A stretch of 27,059 nt of DNA from DATFXF01 sp035258565 (GCA_035258565.1 DATFXF010000407.1:1-27059), one strand, 5' to 3'. Counted from the first letter of the stretch, positions 14,446-22,229 are shown. A program made the numbers and translations. Notes: generated by a model from the letters alone, not told the origin.

Positions 14446-14473
14446 CAGCATTTCCACAGGTGTGGAAATGCTG
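14446..14473. repeat. Perfect inverted repeat with back-to-back DnaA boxes
   Basis: Two 13-bp arms (14446-14458 and 14461-14473) are exact reverse complements around a GG spacer. Each arm contains ATTTCCACA. The centre is about 60 bp upstream of the dnaA start codon. Confidence 0.8.
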
Positions 14474-14644
14474 TGCAAAACCCAGTTCGCACCGTCAGTT
14501 GATCTCCCTGGCTATCGTGGGACGGAGGTCGACTATGCCACCTAGTCAAGCACCGCGAAGCTCAGGCCCTTCCGCGCACGAACCAGGGCATTCTGCACAA
14601 TGGATGGCCCGCGGGCAAGAGAAATTGTGCGCAGGCTTCCGGCA

Positions 14645-14675
14645 ATTCGCACAGAGTTTGCACAGTTTTTCCACA
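14645..14675 (+). promoter_or_regulatory. Three helically phased DnaA-box-like sites
   Basis: Three direct 9-mers, ATTCGCACA, GTTTGCACA and TTTTCCACA, begin at 14645, 14656 and 14667, exactly one 11-bp step apart, so they face the same side of the helix. All end in CACA; the last matches the common variant TTTTCCACA. Confidence 0.55.
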
Positions 14676-14682
14676 GTGCGTT

Positions 14683-15660
14683 TTAGTGCTGCGCCTTGTC
14701 GGGTCGAGCCAGGTCGTAGATGCCGAGCGGGTCGGCAGCGAGCAGCAGGCGTTCCGGCTCGACCAGGATGGCGATGGTGTCGATGCGCGCGCCCTCGGGG
14801 GTATAGGTGCGGTAGGCGCCCATGCGGTTTCCGTCGCGGTCGAAGTGCACGAGAAGATCGCCCATGGCGATCCAAATCTGCTGGGTCGCGGAATCGACGG
14901 CCACGGCGGTGAGAATGGGCTTGAAGTTGGGTGCTCCGCCGCGCTCCTGGCGCTGGATTTCTCGCCGCATGGCCTGCGCTTGCGGTTGGAACTCGAGCGT
15001 GGTCAGCTGAATCTCCAGCGCGGCATAACCGATGCGGTCGTACTTGCGCACGGTGGGTTCAGGCCAGTAGGCGAATGCATAGTAAATGTTGCTGGCGGAG
15101 TCCGAGGCGAGCTTGCCGATATTGAGGAAGCGATTCAGCGCGCTCCGCTCGGCGATCTCGGCTGGCGTGCCGAAATCGCGCACCGGCTTCCCGCGGGCAT
15201 CAAACACGCTCACCAACCACGCTGATTTCATGCTGGCGACGGCCAGTTCGCCCTGGTCGAGCGCAACCACCGCGGTCGGTGCGGGCACGGAGATAGTCAG
15301 CGCCAAAGAGCCGTCCGCGGCGAACACTTTGACCGCATTGGCCCCGCGGTCGGCGACGTACAGCCGTCCGGCGCGATCCAAGTCCACGTCCTCGCCGTAG
15401 GCGAGCGATGCACCCGCCGTGGCGGCCGGGGGGACCTGTCCCAAACGCTTCCCGTCCGGGTCATAAACCAGAACGGCCGAACTCGGCGCGGTGAGAACGT
15501 AGTAGCGGCCGGCCGCATCGCGCTTGACGGCGCGCACCCCGGCGCCGATCTCGGGAAACAAGCGCGCGCGAGCAGAGATCTGGGGCTCGGCCTGCGCGCC
15601 GGCCACGGTCGAGAACACCAGGCTCACGCACAGTCCTGGGAGCCAACGAGGCCGGAGCAT
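14683..15660 (-). CDS. Secreted NHL-type beta-propeller protein
   Basis: A 325-residue exported protein: signal peptide (MLRPRWLPGLCVSLVFSTVAGAQA), then repeated blades of the NHL/6-bladed propeller type, for example YGEDVDLDRAGRLYVADRG and VKVFAADGSL, each with a D-x-x-G-x-x-Y/W-V-A/T-D core. Such propellers usually bind ligands or partner proteins; no catalytic residues were identified. A TATAAT sits eight bases before the ATG and there is no Shine-Dalgarno sequence, so the mRNA may be leaderless. It lies 32 bp after ymdB on the same strand and ends just before the DnaA-box array upstream of dnaA. A role in replication is not implied. Confidence 0.75.
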   Translation of the reverse strand: MLRPRWLPGLCVSLVFSTVAGAQAEPQISARARLFPEIGAGVRAVKRDAAGRYYVLTAPSSAVLVYDPDGKRLGQVPPAATAGASLAYGEDVDLDRAGRLYVADRGANAVKVFAADGSLALTISVPAPTAVVALDQGELAVASMKSAWLVSVFDARGKPVRDFGTPAEIAERSALNRFLNIGKLASDSASNIYYAFAYWPEPTVRKYDRIGYAALEIQLTTLEFQPQAQAMRREIQRQERGGAPNFKPILTAVAVDSATQQIWIAMGDLLVHFDRDGNRMGAYRTYTPEGARIDTIAILVEPERLLLAADPLGIYDLARPDKAQH

Positions 15661-15668
15661 GGGCCAGG

Positions 15669-15674
15669 ATTATA
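15669..15674 (-). promoter_or_regulatory. TATAAT -10 box next to a start codon
   Basis: A consensus TATAAT on the minus strand ends eight bases before the ATG of the beta-propeller gene, placing the transcription start within a base or two of the ATG. No good -35 box is seen. Confidence 0.45.
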
Positions 15675-15692
15675 CACGCGGGAGCGGAAGCG

Positions 15693-16475
15693 TTACTCGA
15701 TGCGGAAGCGCACCCGCTCGATCGAGCGGGCGTGGCCGGAAGACTCCTCGACGTCCAGCCGCACGGCATTCATTTGCACGTCGGCGGAAGCAACCTCGAA
15801 CCGCGCCGGCAACCCGTCAAGAAAGCGCTTGAGGATGCCGGCCTTGTCCATGCCGATCACCGAATCGTGCGGGCCGGTCATGCCCACGTCAGTCATGTAG
15901 GCGGTGCCCCCCGGGAGAATCTGGTCGTCGGCGGTGACCACGTGCGTGTGTGTGCCGATGACCGCCGAGGCACGCCCGTCGAGGTACCAGCCCATGGCCT
16001 GTTTCTCGCTGGTCGTCTCGGCGTGCATATCCACGATGATGACCTTGACATCCGGGGGAATCAGTTTCCATTCCCGGTCGGCGGCGCGGAACGGGCAGTC
16101 AATCGAAGCCATGAAGACGCGGCCCTGAAGGTTGAGCACCGCGTAGCGCGCGCCGTTTTTCGCTGTGCCAACATAAAGCCCGCGGCCAGGCGCGCCTTCG
16201 GGGTAGTTGGCCGGGCGCAGCAGGCGCGGCTGGCGCGGGAAGTAATCGAGGATCTCCTTGCGGTCCCAGATGTGATTCCCTCCGGAGAGGACGTCCACGC
16301 CGGCGGCGAGGAGCTCCTCCGCTAGCCGCGGAGTGATGCCGAATCCCGAGGCCGCGTTCTCCACGTTGGCAATCACCAGATCGAGCTTCTGCTGGGCAAC
16401 AATGTCCGCCAGCCGCTCGAGCACGATGCGCCTGCCCGGTGAGCCCACAATGTCGCCGATGAAGAGGATGCGCAT
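15693..16475 (-). CDS. ymdB: YmdB-family metallophosphoesterase (TIGR00282)
   Basis: A 260-residue calcineurin-like phosphoesterase with the complete family ligand set: Asp8 in FIGDIVGSPGR, Glu39-Asn40 in VENAASG, Asn67-His68 in GGNHIWD, His151 in DMHAETTSEK, and His176/His178 in GTHTHV. Length agrees with the family (about 260). In Bacillus YmdB is a dinuclear-iron 2',3'-cyclic-nucleotide phosphodiesterase that affects developmental decisions; the substrate here is inferred only. In many bacteria the gene follows zapA and rny (RNase Y); here zapA is 2 kb away behind opposite-strand genes and rny is not in the window. The Shine-Dalgarno sequence is poor. Confidence 0.92.
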   Translation of the reverse strand: MRILFIGDIVGSPGRRIVLERLADIVAQQKLDLVIANVENAASGFGITPRLAEELLAAGVDVLSGGNHIWDRKEILDYFPRQPRLLRPANYPEGAPGRGLYVGTAKNGARYAVLNLQGRVFMASIDCPFRAADREWKLIPPDVKVIIVDMHAETTSEKQAMGWYLDGRASAVIGTHTHVVTADDQILPGGTAYMTDVGMTGPHDSVIGMDKAGILKRFLDGLPARFEVASADVQMNAVRLDVEESSGHARSIERVRFRIE

Positions 16476-16795
16476 GGCTGGAGGCCAGCGGGACCAGCTC
16501 GCTGGTTAGCAAAAAAGGGAGTGGTCCACTTCGCCGTGTGGAGCTAGATCCTGAACCCCTTATCCAGGTGGGTGCCCTGCGCCTGCCTCAGGCTTTCCCG
16601 CTGGCCAAGAGATCGGCAGGCGGGACATGCCGAACGGCAGGACGACACAGGCTCCCGAAGGTCCAGTGTTGGTTCAATCGATCATCGCATCCAGCACGCA
16701 CGTTGCAGGCCCACTCCCGCTCCATTGTAGCCGCGTGGCCGGGGCGGTCAACCGGCAAATGGGAGTCCCCGTGCAAGAGAAGAACGCCTGTGCTC
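16476..16795. other. Non-coding stretch, no gene recognised
   Basis: About 320 bp between ymdB and the DUF1501 relic. No credible ORF, RNA gene or terminator was seen. A short palindrome CCAG-CGAG-CTGG lies near the ymdB start. The right part may be eroded 5' sequence of the DUF1501 gene, but nothing there could be matched with confidence. Confidence 0.5.
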
Positions 16796-17086
16796 GGCAT
16801 CGGGCGCACCTTCCAACCCGCGTCCGGCGGTGGCACCGATCATGCCTGGGGCAACGTGCAGATGATCCTGGGCGGGGCGGCGCAAGGGGCGGATATCTAC
16901 GGGGAACTGCCGACCTTTGCGTTGGGTGGACTGGACGACGTCGGAGGGAATGGACGATGGATTCCCACCACGGCGCTTGATCAGTTCGGCGCGACGCCGG
17001 CGACGTGGTTCGGCGTGCCGAGCACCGACTTGACGGCGGTCTTCCCGAACCTCCCGAATTTCGGCAAACAGAACCTGGGTTTTTGG
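16796..17086 (+). pseudogene. C-terminal relic of a DUF1501-family protein
   Basis: About 97 codons match the very end of DUF1501 proteins: IGRTFQPASGGGTDHAWG, an ILGGAAQGADIYGELPTFAL block, RWIPTTALDQFGAT, WFGVPSTDL and VFPNLPNFGKQNLGF. Intact members have about 400-450 residues with a twin-arginine signal and are usually paired with a DUF1800 gene. Here about 75% of the N-terminal part and the partner are missing, and the stop expected just after LGF is absent; the frame runs on into unrelated sequence to 17215. A run of five T and four G at the end suggests a frameshift there. It is a non-functional fragment. Function of the family is poorly known (exported). Confidence 0.75.
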
Positions 17087-17283
17087 GGCCGCGGCCGGAC
17101 GAGAGCGGGCATCAATTTCCGTCACCCCAGGAAGATTGTGCGACCAATTGGTCCGCGCACTTTACCACGAGCGGTTGGGATCTACCTCGAGTTGTCCGGT
17201 TTGATCCGAGTGTAACTCATGGACTCCGGGACAACGGGGCTCGGATGGTTGCAGCGCCGGTCCGATCGTGGCAGTATCCAAAC

Positions 17284-17631
17284 ATGCTGGCGAAAACGGT
17301 CGAGAGCGTTCCAACGCGAAGCCCCGCAGTAGTTAGCGCAGATCAAGCGCTTGCTCCGGCGAAGCGTCCTTCGTGGAAGCGGTTGGCCCTTGCTTTAGCA
17401 CTGGCGGTGGTCTCCGATGTGATTTCTTTCTGGGCCGAGCTTGTCCCGCCGGTCGAGTGGGTGATCGACCTTGGAACCGCATTCCTCCTGTTTCTAATTC
17501 TCGGCCGACGATGGGCTATCTTGCCAGGGTTGATTGCCGAAGCCATCCCCGGTATGGGAGTTTTCCCCGTATGGGTGCTCGTCGTAGTCTCCATCATCGT
17601 TTACGACGACATCCGAGCGCGCAGAAAATAA
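17284..17631 (+). CDS. Small membrane protein, function unknown
   Basis: A 115-residue protein with a charged N-terminus and three hydrophobic stretches: LALALALAVVSDVISFW (about 34-50), WVIDLGTAFLLFLIL (about 59-73) and VFPVWVLVVVSIIVY (about 93-107), ending in a basic tail (DDIRARRK). It is probably an inner-membrane protein with two or three helices. The family was not recognised. The ATG at 17284 is used; an in-frame ATG at 17245 behind a G-rich stretch is possible. It precedes the ICMT-like methyltransferase by 72 bp on the same strand, so the two may be cotranscribed. This plus-strand pair lies inside otherwise minus-strand core genes. Confidence 0.6.
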   Translation: MLAKTVESVPTRSPAVVSADQALAPAKRPSWKRLALALALAVVSDVISFWAELVPPVEWVIDLGTAFLLFLILGRRWAILPGLIAEAIPGMGVFPVWVLVVVSIIVYDDIRARRK

Positions 17632-17703
17632 GGCTGGCTCAAGCCGAACGATCTTGACCAGTTCTCCTGCCGCAGAATCATCCGAGGGCGCGAGCTGGAG
17701 GAT

Positions 17704-18387
17704 ATGTCCATCTCTCGGTTGATACTCGCTGTTCTCTACACGGTGGCCAGCTTTGGAGTGCCGCTGTTTTTGCCGGCTTGGACTCTCGATTGGCCACGGG
17801 CGTGGATATTCCTCGGCATAACTCTCCTGGCTTCCGTCCTGACGATGTGGACCCTGTCCGAGGGCCATGAGGAGTTGCTGCGAGAGAGGTTCAAGGGACC
17901 GATCCAAAAAGGACAGCCGATGTCGGACAGAATCGTGCTGCTGGCATTCGTGGCTGCTTTCTATGGACTGCTGATCTTCATACCGTTGGATGTCTTCCGT
18001 TTTCACTTGTTGAGGAAGCCCGGAAGGGTTGTTTCGACCCTGGGGCTGGTCTTGTTTGTGGCGGGCTGGTGGATCATGGCGCTGGCGCTGCGAGAGAACG
18101 CGTTTGCGGCGCCGGTAGTGAAGGATCAGAAGGAGCGACACCAAGTTGTGGTCGATACGGGAGTCTACGCCATCGTGCGGCATCCGATGTATGCGGGGTT
18201 TATCCCTTTGACCGTGGGCATGGCGTTGTGGCTGGAATCGTATGCAGCAGCTTTGCTGGCGAGCGTACCGATCCTGCTGATCGCGGTGCGAATCCGGATC
18301 GAAGAACGATTTCTAAGGCAAAAATTAGACGGTTATGACGCGTATACGCGGCGCGTTCGTTATCGGTTGCTGCCGTACATTTTCTAG
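17704..18387 (+). CDS. Isoprenylcysteine carboxyl methyltransferase-like membrane methyltransferase
   Basis: A 227-residue integral membrane protein with four or five helices and the C-terminal signature of the ICMT/PEMT group: VDTGVYAIVRHPMYAGF (S-adenosylmethionine-binding, RHPMY), then EERFLRQKLDGYDAYTRRVRYRLLP at the end. Bacterial members are of mostly unknown substrate; prenyl-cysteine, phospholipid amines and isoprenoid quinone-like acceptors are among the known or suspected ones. GGAGG just before the ATG supports the start. It is probably cotranscribed with the small membrane protein upstream and converges on zapA. Confidence 0.82.
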   Translation: MSISRLILAVLYTVASFGVPLFLPAWTLDWPRAWIFLGITLLASVLTMWTLSEGHEELLRERFKGPIQKGQPMSDRIVLLAFVAAFYGLLIFIPLDVFRFHLLRKPGRVVSTLGLVLFVAGWWIMALALRENAFAAPVVKDQKERHQVVVDTGVYAIVRHPMYAGFIPLTVGMALWLESYAAALLASVPILLIAVRIRIEERFLRQKLDGYDAYTRRVRYRLLPYIF

Positions 18388-18483
18388 CTAGCTAGAGAGT
18401 TGCGACCGTCCAGAGTTCGAGAGTGCAAGAGTGCATCGAGCTGCTCGAGTGTAGGGCTGCGCGTCTCGAGTGGTGTACCGCTG

Positions 18484-18774
18484 TTAGGCGGACTGCTTGA
18501 GCGCGCGTTCGACGAGTGTCAGGCAACGCGTGGCCCGCTCACGCAGCGAGCCGGTGAGCTCCTCCTGCCCTTTGCGCAGCGTGTACAGCTCGTCGGCGAT
18601 GGCCAGCGCCGCCAGCACCGCAACCCGCAGTGAGTCCACGGTCTTCGAAGCCTCGGCGACCTCGCGCATTTTCGTATCCACGTAGCGCGCCAGGTCAGTG
18701 ACGTAAGCTTCCTCCAACCCCCCGCCGATCGTGTAGCTCTGGTCGTAGATTTCGACTTTTATGCCTTTGGCCAC
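18484..18774 (-). CDS. zapA: Cell division protein ZapA
   Basis: A 96-residue ZapA-like protein: IKVEIYDQSYTIGG opening, YVTDLARYVDTKMREVAE, a helix VAVLAALAIADELYTL and a C-terminal coiled-coil-forming helix. ZapA bundles FtsZ filaments at the division site. The GTG at 18774 is chosen because GGGAGAGG lies about five bases upstream and the homology begins there; the frame remains open further upstream but that part is the pheT shadow. It is the last gene of the pheS-pheT-zapA run, 76 bp after pheT, an arrangement common in several phyla. Confidence 0.88.
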   Translation of the reverse strand: MAKGIKVEIYDQSYTIGGGLEEAYVTDLARYVDTKMREVAEASKTVDSLRVAVLAALAIADELYTLRKGQEELTGSLRERATRCLTLVERALKQSA

Positions 18775-18850
18775 CGTGCCTCTCCCAACCCAATGCTGCC
18801 CATTCTGCCGCCTGCCGCGCCGGTGCACAAGGGCGATTCTCTGGCTCCCC

Positions 18851-20950
18851 CTATTCCGAGCGCAGGGTGGCGCCGAGCTGCTGCTCGAGCGCGGTGACGA
18901 TCCGGTCAGTGAAGCCGGAAAGCTGCGCTTCGGTGAGGGTGGCTTCGCGGCTCTGGAACGTGATGCGCACCAGCAACGAATACTTGCCAGCGGGGATCTG
19001 CCCCCCGCGGAACAGGTCGACGGCCTCGATGTGCGACACTTCGGCGATGGAGAGCGCGCGGATTGCTTCAACGACCTGGGCAAAGCGCGTGCCCTCAGCG
19101 AGAAGCAGAGAAAAATCGCGCTCGACCGCCGGGAAACGCGGCAGCGGATCGTATCGGAGCGCCGCGCGGGTCTCAAAGTAGCTTCGATAGAGCGGGTCCA
19201 GCCGGAGCTCGGCCAGGAAGACTTCCTGCCTGAGCTTGAACTGCTCCGCCACGCGGCGGGCGAGTTGGCCGGCGCAGCCCAGCTCGCTCGGGCCATTCGA
19301 GTGGGCCGACGCGGCCAGAAAAACCTTTCCGGCGCGCGTAGGGTGGAGCCACGCCGGCGCGCCGGACTCCCACGCGAGCCCGCCGGCCAGCTGGCCCAGT
19401 CGTTCGAGATCGCCTTTCAAGTCGGCGAAGTTGTACTCCCGCTGCGTTTCGTAGACGCCCTTCTCGCGCGCGAGGCCGGTAGCGCCCAGGGTGAGGATGC
19501 GGGTCTCGATCGGTTCTTTCCCGCGGAACGCATAGGCGCTGCCGATTTCATAGAGCCGCAGGTTGCGCTGGCTGTGGTTCAGGTTCCATGCCAACGTCGC
19601 TGCCATCGTCACCAGGCCCGTGCTACGCAACATCGAGGCATCTTCGGAGAGCGGGTTGGCTAGGCGCGCGGGCGTCACTCCCTCGTCGCGGAAGAGCGCG
19701 TCCTGATCGGGGTTGACCTGGGGGATTGCGATGATCTCGTGGTAACCCAACCCGCGCAGGCGCTCCCGCAGGAGATCTTCGGCCTCGACGTGAGGCAGGC
19801 GTGCCGCAGGTTGCTTGGCGGGCGGGAGCCGCGATGGGAACCGATCGAAGCCATACTGCCGCGCCACCTCTTCGATCAAGTCCACGTCGCGTTCAACGTC
19901 CGGTCGCCAAGGGGGCTGGCGACATTCCCAGGCAGCCATCAGCGAGCCGCTACTGCCGCGGGCTGAGTCCACGCGCACAGGATCAAAGCCCAGCGCGCCT
20001 AAGATCCCTTCGATCTCTTTGTCGGGCACGTCCGCGCCCATCACGCGCAGCAGTTCCTTGCGCGTGAGTTCAATCTTTTTGGCCGGTCGGCGCCCCGGAT
20101 AGACATCCACCACGCCCGCGAGGATTTCGCCACCGGCGAGCTGCTGGATCAGGGCGGTCGCGCGGCGCGAAGCGAGCTCAGCCATCTCCGGATCGGCGCT
20201 GCGCTCGAACCGAGTCGAAGCCTCGGTCCTGAGCCCCAGCGCTTTCGCAGTGCGCCGGATGGAGATGGGGTCGAACCACGCCGATTCGAGCAGGACATTC
20301 TGGCTCGAAAATGTGATCTCGGTCTCGGCGCCACCCAGGATGCCGCCAATGGCCACGCTGCGCGCCGCGTCCGCAATCACGCACATCTCGGGCGAAAGAG
20401 TGCGCTCGATGTGGTCGAGCGTGCGTATTTTCTCCCCCGGGCGGGCGCGCCGCACGACGATTCGCCGCTCGGCCAGCGTGTCGAAATCGAAGGCGTGGGT
20501 CGGGTGGCCGAGCTCGAACATCACGTAGTTGGTCACGTCCACGACGTTGTTGATCGAAGCCTGACCCAGTGCTTCGAGCCGCTGCCGGAGCCAATCGGGC
20601 GACGGAGCCACTCTTGCCCCGCGGATCACGCGCGCCGTATAGCGCCCGCACAGCTCGGGACATTCAATTTCGACGCGCGTCACGCCAGCGGCCTTCTCCG
20701 CTGCCTCCTTGAGCTTCACCTCGACGCGCTTCAGCCGCAGCTCATAAAGCGCCGCCACTTCACGCGCCACGCCGTAATGGCCCAGGCAGTCGGGGCGGTT
20801 CGTGTTCACCTCCACGTCGAATACCGGCCCGGCAGGGGAGTCGCCGATCGCGTCGACCGCGGTGCCGGTAAGCGAGAGCCGTGAGCGCAGTTCCGCCGGC
20901 GGCGCAGTGACATCCACGAACTCCTTCAACCAATTGTAGAGAATCTTCAT
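18851..20950 (-). CDS. pheT: Phenylalanyl-tRNA synthetase beta subunit (short form)
   Basis: A 699-residue PheT. After MKILYNWLKEFVD it passes directly to the B1 block FDVEVNTNRPDCLGHYG at residue 44, so the EMAP-II-like tRNA-binding domain (about 110 residues, near 40-150 in the E. coli enzyme) is absent. Later parts are normal: the B3/B4 editing module (VTNYVMFELGHPTHAFD, LLESAWFDP, TEASTRFERSADPE), the B5 domain, the catalytic-like core, and the C-terminal anticodon-binding FDX-ACB domain (PRFPAVERDFSLL to the end). It forms the alpha2-beta2 enzyme with PheS, which lies 21 bp upstream. Known short PheT proteins of about 680 residues exist, so this is a lineage form, not a truncation. Confidence 0.96.
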   Translation of the reverse strand: MKILYNWLKEFVDVTAPPAELRSRLSLTGTAVDAIGDSPAGPVFDVEVNTNRPDCLGHYGVAREVAALYELRLKRVEVKLKEAAEKAAGVTRVEIECPELCGRYTARVIRGARVAPSPDWLRQRLEALGQASINNVVDVTNYVMFELGHPTHAFDFDTLAERRIVVRRARPGEKIRTLDHIERTLSPEMCVIADAARSVAIGGILGGAETEITFSSQNVLLESAWFDPISIRRTAKALGLRTEASTRFERSADPEMAELASRRATALIQQLAGGEILAGVVDVYPGRRPAKKIELTRKELLRVMGADVPDKEIEGILGALGFDPVRVDSARGSSGSLMAAWECRQPPWRPDVERDVDLIEEVARQYGFDRFPSRLPPAKQPAARLPHVEAEDLLRERLRGLGYHEIIAIPQVNPDQDALFRDEGVTPARLANPLSEDASMLRSTGLVTMAATLAWNLNHSQRNLRLYEIGSAYAFRGKEPIETRILTLGATGLAREKGVYETQREYNFADLKGDLERLGQLAGGLAWESGAPAWLHPTRAGKVFLAASAHSNGPSELGCAGQLARRVAEQFKLRQEVFLAELRLDPLYRSYFETRAALRYDPLPRFPAVERDFSLLLAEGTRFAQVVEAIRALSIAEVSHIEAVDLFRGGQIPAGKYSLLVRITFQSREATLTEAQLSGFTDRIVTALEQQLGATLRSE

Positions 20951-20971
20951 GGTGCGATCATGCGACGCCGC

Positions 20972-22081
20972 TCACAGGAACTGGCGCAGGAAGCGCACGT
21001 CATTTTGGTAAAACAACTGCAGGTCGTCGATGCCGTACTTGAGCATGGCAAAACGCTCCACGCCCATGCCGAATGCAAAACCGCTCAGGCGCTTGGCGTC
21101 GTAGTTCACAAAACCGTAAACCGCCGGGTTCACCATGCCGGCGCCGAACAACTCGATCCAGCCGGCGAACTTGCAAATGCGGCAGCCGCTGCCGCCGCAA
21201 ACGTGGCAGCTCGCGTCCACTTCGGCGGAAGGTTCGGTGAACGGAAAGTAGCTCGGGCGCAGACGGGTTTTCACCTTGGGGCCGAAGAACTGCCGGACGA
21301 AATACTCGATCGTGCCCTTGAAGTCGCAGAAGGTGATGTCTAGATCCACCGCCAGGCCTTCGATCTGGTGGAAGGCGAAGGAATGAGTAGCGTCGGGGTT
21401 GTCGCGGCGATAGACCCTGCCCGGCACGATGATGCGCACGGGGGGCCGCTGCTTTTCCATGGTGCGCACCTGCATTGGCGAGGTGTGCGTGCGCAGCAGC
21501 AGCGGGGGAGCGCCCGCAGGCCTCTCGAGATAGAACGTATCCATGTTGTCGCGCACGGGGTGATGTTCAGGAATGTTCAGCGCCTCGAAATTGTAATAGG
21601 GCGTCTCGATCTCCGGGCCCTCGACCACGGTGTAGCCCAGGGAAAGGAAGATGCGCTCGATTTCCTCGAATGTCTGCCGGAGCAGGTGGCGCGCGCCGAT
21701 GGGCCGCTGGACGCCCGGCAGCGAGAGGTCCACGCACTCGCGTTCGAGGGCGGCGCGCTCCGCTGCAGCCTCCACCCCGGCGCGGCTGGCCTCGATCGAG
21801 GCTTCGACGTGCGCGCGCAACTCGTTGAGTGCCTGACCTACGGCACGCTTCAGCTCGGGCGGAGTGGGCTTCAGCCAATTGTCGGTGATGTGCGTCAAGA
21901 CGCCCGACTTGCGCCCGAGCCAGGCGTCGCGAAATGCTTTCCAGCTCGCCTCGTCGCGCACCGCCTGGGCGGCGCGGTCGAATTCGGCGCGCACCTCGGC
22001 AAACAGGGGCGCCACCTGCTCGGCCCGGGTGATGCCGAGCTGCCGGAGGGTTTGTGCCACGCTATTGGTTTTGGTTGTCAT
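20972..22081 (-). CDS. pheS: Phenylalanyl-tRNA synthetase alpha subunit
   Basis: A 369-residue PheS with an N-terminal coiled coil (about 1-115), the class II motif 2 region GRVYRRDNPDATHSFAFHQIEG split around residues 221-242, and motif 3 GFAFGMGVERFAMLKYGIDD (334-353). Four cysteines at 292, 295, 300 and 303 (CHVC, CRIC) form a probable zinc site seen in many bacterial PheS but not in E. coli. It activates phenylalanine and charges tRNA-Phe with PheT. The ATG has no clear Shine-Dalgarno sequence. A 244-bp gap with several hairpins separates it from rplT, room for its own regulation. Confidence 0.97.
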   Translation of the reverse strand: MTTKTNSVAQTLRQLGITRAEQVAPLFAEVRAEFDRAAQAVRDEASWKAFRDAWLGRKSGVLTHITDNWLKPTPPELKRAVGQALNELRAHVEASIEASRAGVEAAAERAALERECVDLSLPGVQRPIGARHLLRQTFEEIERIFLSLGYTVVEGPEIETPYYNFEALNIPEHHPVRDNMDTFYLERPAGAPPLLLRTHTSPMQVRTMEKQRPPVRIIVPGRVYRRDNPDATHSFAFHQIEGLAVDLDITFCDFKGTIEYFVRQFFGPKVKTRLRPSYFPFTEPSAEVDASCHVCGGSGCRICKFAGWIELFGAGMVNPAVYGFVNYDAKRLSGFAFGMGVERFAMLKYGIDDLQLFYQNDVRFLRQFL

Positions 22082-22122
22082 GGGTGCATGGGCGGAGGGC
22101 GAAGATTACACCATTGTGATTA

Positions 22123-22152
22123 CTCCGTCGCATAAATGCGACAACTTCGGAG
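22123..22152. promoter_or_regulatory. Hairpin in the pheS leader
   Basis: GTCGCAT/ATGCGAC (22127-22133 with 22136-22142) is a perfect inverted repeat, flanked by CTCC/GGAG (22123-22126 with 22149-22152). It lies about 45 bp upstream of pheS. No Phe-rich leader peptide was found. Confidence 0.45.
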
Positions 22153-22209
22153 ACATTATCCACGCGACGGATGGATCATTCAGGAAAAATCCGTGGAAGG
22201 GCGATTCCC

Positions 22210-22229
22210 CTGTCGCCTAAGGGCGACAG
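22210..22229. promoter_or_regulatory. Hairpin between rplT and pheS
   Basis: An 8-bp perfect stem CTGTCGCC/GGCGACAG with a TAAG loop. No T-run follows on the minus strand, so it is not a typical intrinsic terminator; it shares the GTCGC core with the hairpin nearer pheS. Confidence 0.45.

Larger units (their letters stand above)
14401..14682. other. dnaA upstream region with DnaA-box-like array (candidate oriC)
   Basis: A 282-bp non-coding stretch between dnaA and the beta-propeller gene. It holds a 28-bp palindrome with two inverted ATTTCCACA boxes (14446-14473), a TTCTGCACA site (14591-14599), an inverted pair GCACAAT/ATTGTGC (14595-14601 with 14624-14630), and three direct boxes 11 bp apart: ATTCGCACA (14645), GTTTGCACA (14656) and TTTTCCACA (14667). 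The clustering beside dnaA supports an origin and/or DnaA-autoregulated promoter. No gene is seen. Confidence 0.55.

Noticed and set aside
18388..18483. 6S RNA gene next to zapA
   Set aside because: The gap is under 100 bp and lacks the long closed-bubble structure; only a tiny TCGAG hairpin is present.
22210..22229. Intrinsic terminator after rplT
   Set aside because: The stem is good but no T-run follows in the direction of transcription.
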